Positions 7,402 to 8,624 of a stretch of 8,624 bases of DNA are shown one piece after another. Every line of letters begins with the position of its first letter. Position 1 is the first letter of the stretch. The stretch spans positions 1 through 8,624 of the forward strand of contig CAYOHP010000209.1 in the NCBI GenBank assembly GCA_964403795.1, given 5' to 3'. Position numbers and translations under genes: made by a program. This DNA comes from CAYOHP01 sp964403795 [NCBI: uncultured bacterium]. Lineage in GTDB: Bacteria > Muiribacteriota > UBA6191 > CAZXTJ01. The notes under the pieces are model-generated. The model made no database searches. It worked only from the letters and a program-made list of their open reading frames with translations, and was not told the origin of the DNA.

Positions 7402-7407
7402 TACACT
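7402..7407 (+). promoter_or_regulatory. Candidate -10 box upstream of the secreted-protein gene
   Basis: TACACT matches the TATAAT consensus at four of six positions, 72 bp before the ATG at 7480. It resembles the candidate before the U32 gene (shared pattern TAnACTCGrGG). No clear -35 hexamer is present near 7379. If real, the 5' leader would contain the hairpin at 7427-7446. Confidence 0.22.
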
Positions 7408-7426
7408 CGGGGTTGGTCGCGCCCGG

Positions 7427-7446
7427 GACCGGGGATCGAACCGGTC
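7427..7446 (+). other. Perfect 6-bp inverted repeat in the leader of the secreted-protein gene
   Basis: GACCGG (7427-7432) and CCGGTC (7441-7446) are exact reverse complements around the 8-nt loop GGATCGAA. It could be an RNA hairpin about 33 nt before the start codon or a protein-binding site. Chance is a serious alternative at this base composition. Confidence 0.22.
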
Positions 7447-7479
7447 GAGGCGGGCGTCGTCGGAACGAAGGGAACGGAG

Positions 7480-8163
7480 ATGCGTCCTTGGATCCCGGGC
7501 CTGGCACTGGTGCTCGCCGTCTGCCTGTGGGGTCCGACGACCCTGTCGGCCGCCGAGGAGGTGGCCGGGGGGAGTTTCTGGAGCCGGATCGAAGACCTGC
7601 GGCGGAAGCTCGGTCCGACCGCCCCTGCAGGTCCCCTGGTGCTCTCGGCCGCCGAGCGCGCCCGTCTCGGGAAGGCGGCGCCCAAGCCGGCGCCCGGCCG
7701 GGTCCCCCGGATCCCGGATCCGCTCGACACCGCGGCCCGGGACGCCGCCATGGCGGCGGCCCGGGCCCATATCGCGGAGGGACTCGATGCCTACATGCAC
7801 GAGGACCCGCGGGGCTTCGCCGAGATGTTCAGCCTGAATGCCGACGCCGACGTCGGGATCCTCCGCAATGCCGCCCGCGAGGACTTCCAGCTCGAGGGCG
7901 ACATCCGGGTCGAGGTCCACTACCTCGGCGACCTCACGACCACCGGCAAGCCTGCCCTCCGGCTGCGCTGGAACCGCACCGCCACCGATCGGCGCACCGG
8001 CGTGCCGCGGGTCGAGTCGGGGCAGTCCCTGGTGCTCCTCGACCCGACCGACTCGTTCAAGGTGAAGTCCTGGCGCGAGAGCGCGCCCTTCGGGCGCACC
8101 GACCGGACCGCCGGGAGCCAGCTGCGGATGGGCGATCCCAGCGATCGCACCGACCAGAGGTGA
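7480..8163 (+). CDS. Secreted protein of unknown function, possibly NTF2-like
   Basis: This 227-residue protein starts at an ATG with AAGGGA 6 nt upstream. Residues 1-25 form a signal peptide: Arg2, a hydrophobic core LALVLAVCLW (8-17), then TTLSAAEE with likely cleavage after Ala24 or Ala25. Cys15 lies inside the core without a proper lipobox, so a lipoprotein is unlikely. Residues 27-85 are a variable Pro/Ala-rich stretch. Residues 88-200 look like a compact alpha+beta domain: a helix (AAARAHIAEGLDAYMHED), then alternating strands such as IRVEVHYLG, ALRLRWNR and SLVLLD, ending in FKVKSW. Helix-then-curved-sheet order is compatible with the NTF2/SnoaL-like fold, but I recognise no specific family. 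The hydrophilic tail (GRTDRTAG to the end) is probably disordered. It follows the U32 gene after 114 bp on the same strand and precedes the next gene by 43 bp. Export to the periplasm is the only firm inference. Confidence 0.85.
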   Translation: MRPWIPGLALVLAVCLWGPTTLSAAEEVAGGSFWSRIEDLRRKLGPTAPAGPLVLSAAERARLGKAAPKPAPGRVPRIPDPLDTAARDAAMAAARAHIAEGLDAYMHEDPRGFAEMFSLNADADVGILRNAAREDFQLEGDIRVEVHYLGDLTTTGKPALRLRWNRTATDRRTGVPRVESGQSLVLLDPTDSFKVKSWRESAPFGRTDRTAGSQLRMGDPSDRTDQR

Positions 8164-8206
8164 GATCGCGCCGGGAGTCCCCGGGGACCGGCGAGGGTGC
8201 CCGCCC

Positions 8207-8624
8207 GTGAGCCGGGATTCCGACGGGGGCGACGGTCGCCCAGGCGATCCTCCGGGAGCGGGAGGACCGGCGGCCCGTGGGGAGCCCGGGTCGCGGCCGG
8301 AGTGGGCCCGTCGGCTCGGGGAATCCCGGACCGCGCTCTGCCTCGACCGCCCCGAGGAGGCGGGCGAGCTGGCGCTCCAGGGCCTCGAAGCCGCCCAGCG
8401 CGCCGGCTCGGCGGCGGGCGCGGCCGAGGCGATCCTGGCGCTGGTGGAGGCCCGGGCCGCGGCCGAGCCGGGGTTCCTGGCGGAGGCGAGCCTGCTGGCG
8501 GCCAGCCGGGTCCCGGCGGGCTCGGGGGACCCGGCGGTGGCGCCCCTCCTGGCGCGCCTGGCGACCCTGCTCTTCACCCGCCGCGACCTCGAGTTGTGGG
8601 TGGAGGAAAGTATGGAAGGCGCGC
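8207..8624 (+). CDS. N-terminal part of a helical-repeat (TPR-like) protein, truncated by window end
   Basis: The start is GTG at 8207 with GAGGG (8193-8197) and a 9-nt spacer; the frame remains open to the window end, giving 139 codons. Residues 1-30 are Gly/Pro/Asp/Arg-rich and probably disordered, without a signal peptide, so the protein is likely cytoplasmic. From about residue 33 it is strongly helical and Ala/Leu/Glu-rich, with TPR-like pairs (AGELALQGLEAAQRAG near 52-67, AAEAILALVEARAAAEPG near 72-89). The last visible part (LLFTRRDLELWVEESMEGA) could be a connecting helix into another domain, which I cannot see. Start, strand and frame are well supported by codon usage and spacing from the gene before it. 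Function is unknown. Confidence 0.75.
   Translation, partial: MSRDSDGGDGRPGDPPGAGGPAARGEPGSRPEWARRLGESRTALCLDRPEEAGELALQGLEAAQRAGSAAGAAEAILALVEARAAAEPGFLAEASLLAASRVPAGSGDPAVAPLLARLATLLFTRRDLELWVEESMEGA

Noticed and set aside
7429-7446. A tRNA T-arm-like string on the minus strand (CCGGTTCGATCCCC)
   Set aside because: The T stem does not pair properly, and no anticodon arm, acceptor stem or CCA could be fitted around it.
8171-8184. A small hairpin (CCGGG with CCCGG) between the last two genes as a terminator
   Set aside because: The stem is only 5 bp with no T-run, and the gap of 43 bp on the same strand fits cotranscription better.
4404-8210. A 1268-codon plus-strand frame overlapping the U32 gene
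   Set aside because: It reads the same strand in another phase and gives only Gly/Arg/Pro-rich sequence, while the U32 frame has conserved motifs throughout.
4585-8577. A 1330-codon open frame on the minus strand opposite the U32, secreted-protein and following genes
   Set aside because: It spans several real genes and their spacers, and its product is a Pro/Gly/Arg/His-rich low-complexity chain with no motif. Long antisense frames are expected where codon third positions are nearly all G or C. The plus-strand genes have clear family motifs and ribosome binding sites.
1-8624. CRISPR arrays, insertion sequences, attachment sites or tandem DNA repeats
   Set aside because: No regularly spaced direct repeats, transposase motifs, terminal inverted repeats or integrase genes were found on either strand; the propeller repeats are protein-level and too diverged to be DNA repeats.

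Overview
The window is very GC-rich (well above 70% by eye), with GTG and TTG starts alongside ATG and almost no intergenic DNA. It carries a membrane-anchored Ser/Thr kinase with a beta-propeller, a secreted protein of unknown function and a probable TPR protein. This mix suits a large-genome, high-GC, Gram-negative-type bacterium such as a planctomycete, myxobacterium or acidobacterium. The placement is inference from gene content only; no rRNA or other marker is present. No stretch longer than 300 bases lacks a gene.

Layout. (1) 1-294 (+): the 3' end of a gene for a probable TPR protein with a proline/lysine-rich tail. (2) 295-3456 (-): a Hanks-type Ser/Thr kinase with one transmembrane helix, a proline-rich spacer and a large WD40-like propeller. 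Its stop directly abuts the stop of gene 1, so the two genes converge with no gap. (3) 3503-4501 (-): a two-domain enzyme, a GNAT acetyltransferase fused to an RppH-like Nudix hydrolase. It lies just upstream of the kinase on the same strand, so the two are probably cotranscribed. A 17-codon mini-ORF exactly bridges the Nudix stop and the kinase start. (4) 4502-4575: a 74-bp divergent control region. (5) 4576-7365 (+): a long U32-family protein of the RlhA/DUF3656 type with two four-cysteine clusters. (6) 7366-7479: a 114-bp spacer with two small hairpins and a weak -10-like box. (7) 7480-8163 (+): a secreted protein, perhaps NTF2-like. (8) 8207-8624 (+): the 5' end of a helical-repeat gene running off the window.

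How the genes may work together. The divergent pair at the centre is the most coherent theme. RppH-type Nudix enzymes remove pyrophosphate from RNA 5' ends (or cleave dinucleoside polyphosphates), and RlhA-type U32 proteins hydroxylate 23S rRNA in E. coli. A shared RNA-metabolism theme is therefore possible but unproven. The kinase downstream of the Nudix gene has all the residues needed for activity and could phosphorylate neighbours or other targets in response to a signal outside the membrane. I see no mobile element, CRISPR array, RNA gene or phage signature. The very long open frames opposite the kinase and U32 genes are shadows produced by GC-rich codon usage.
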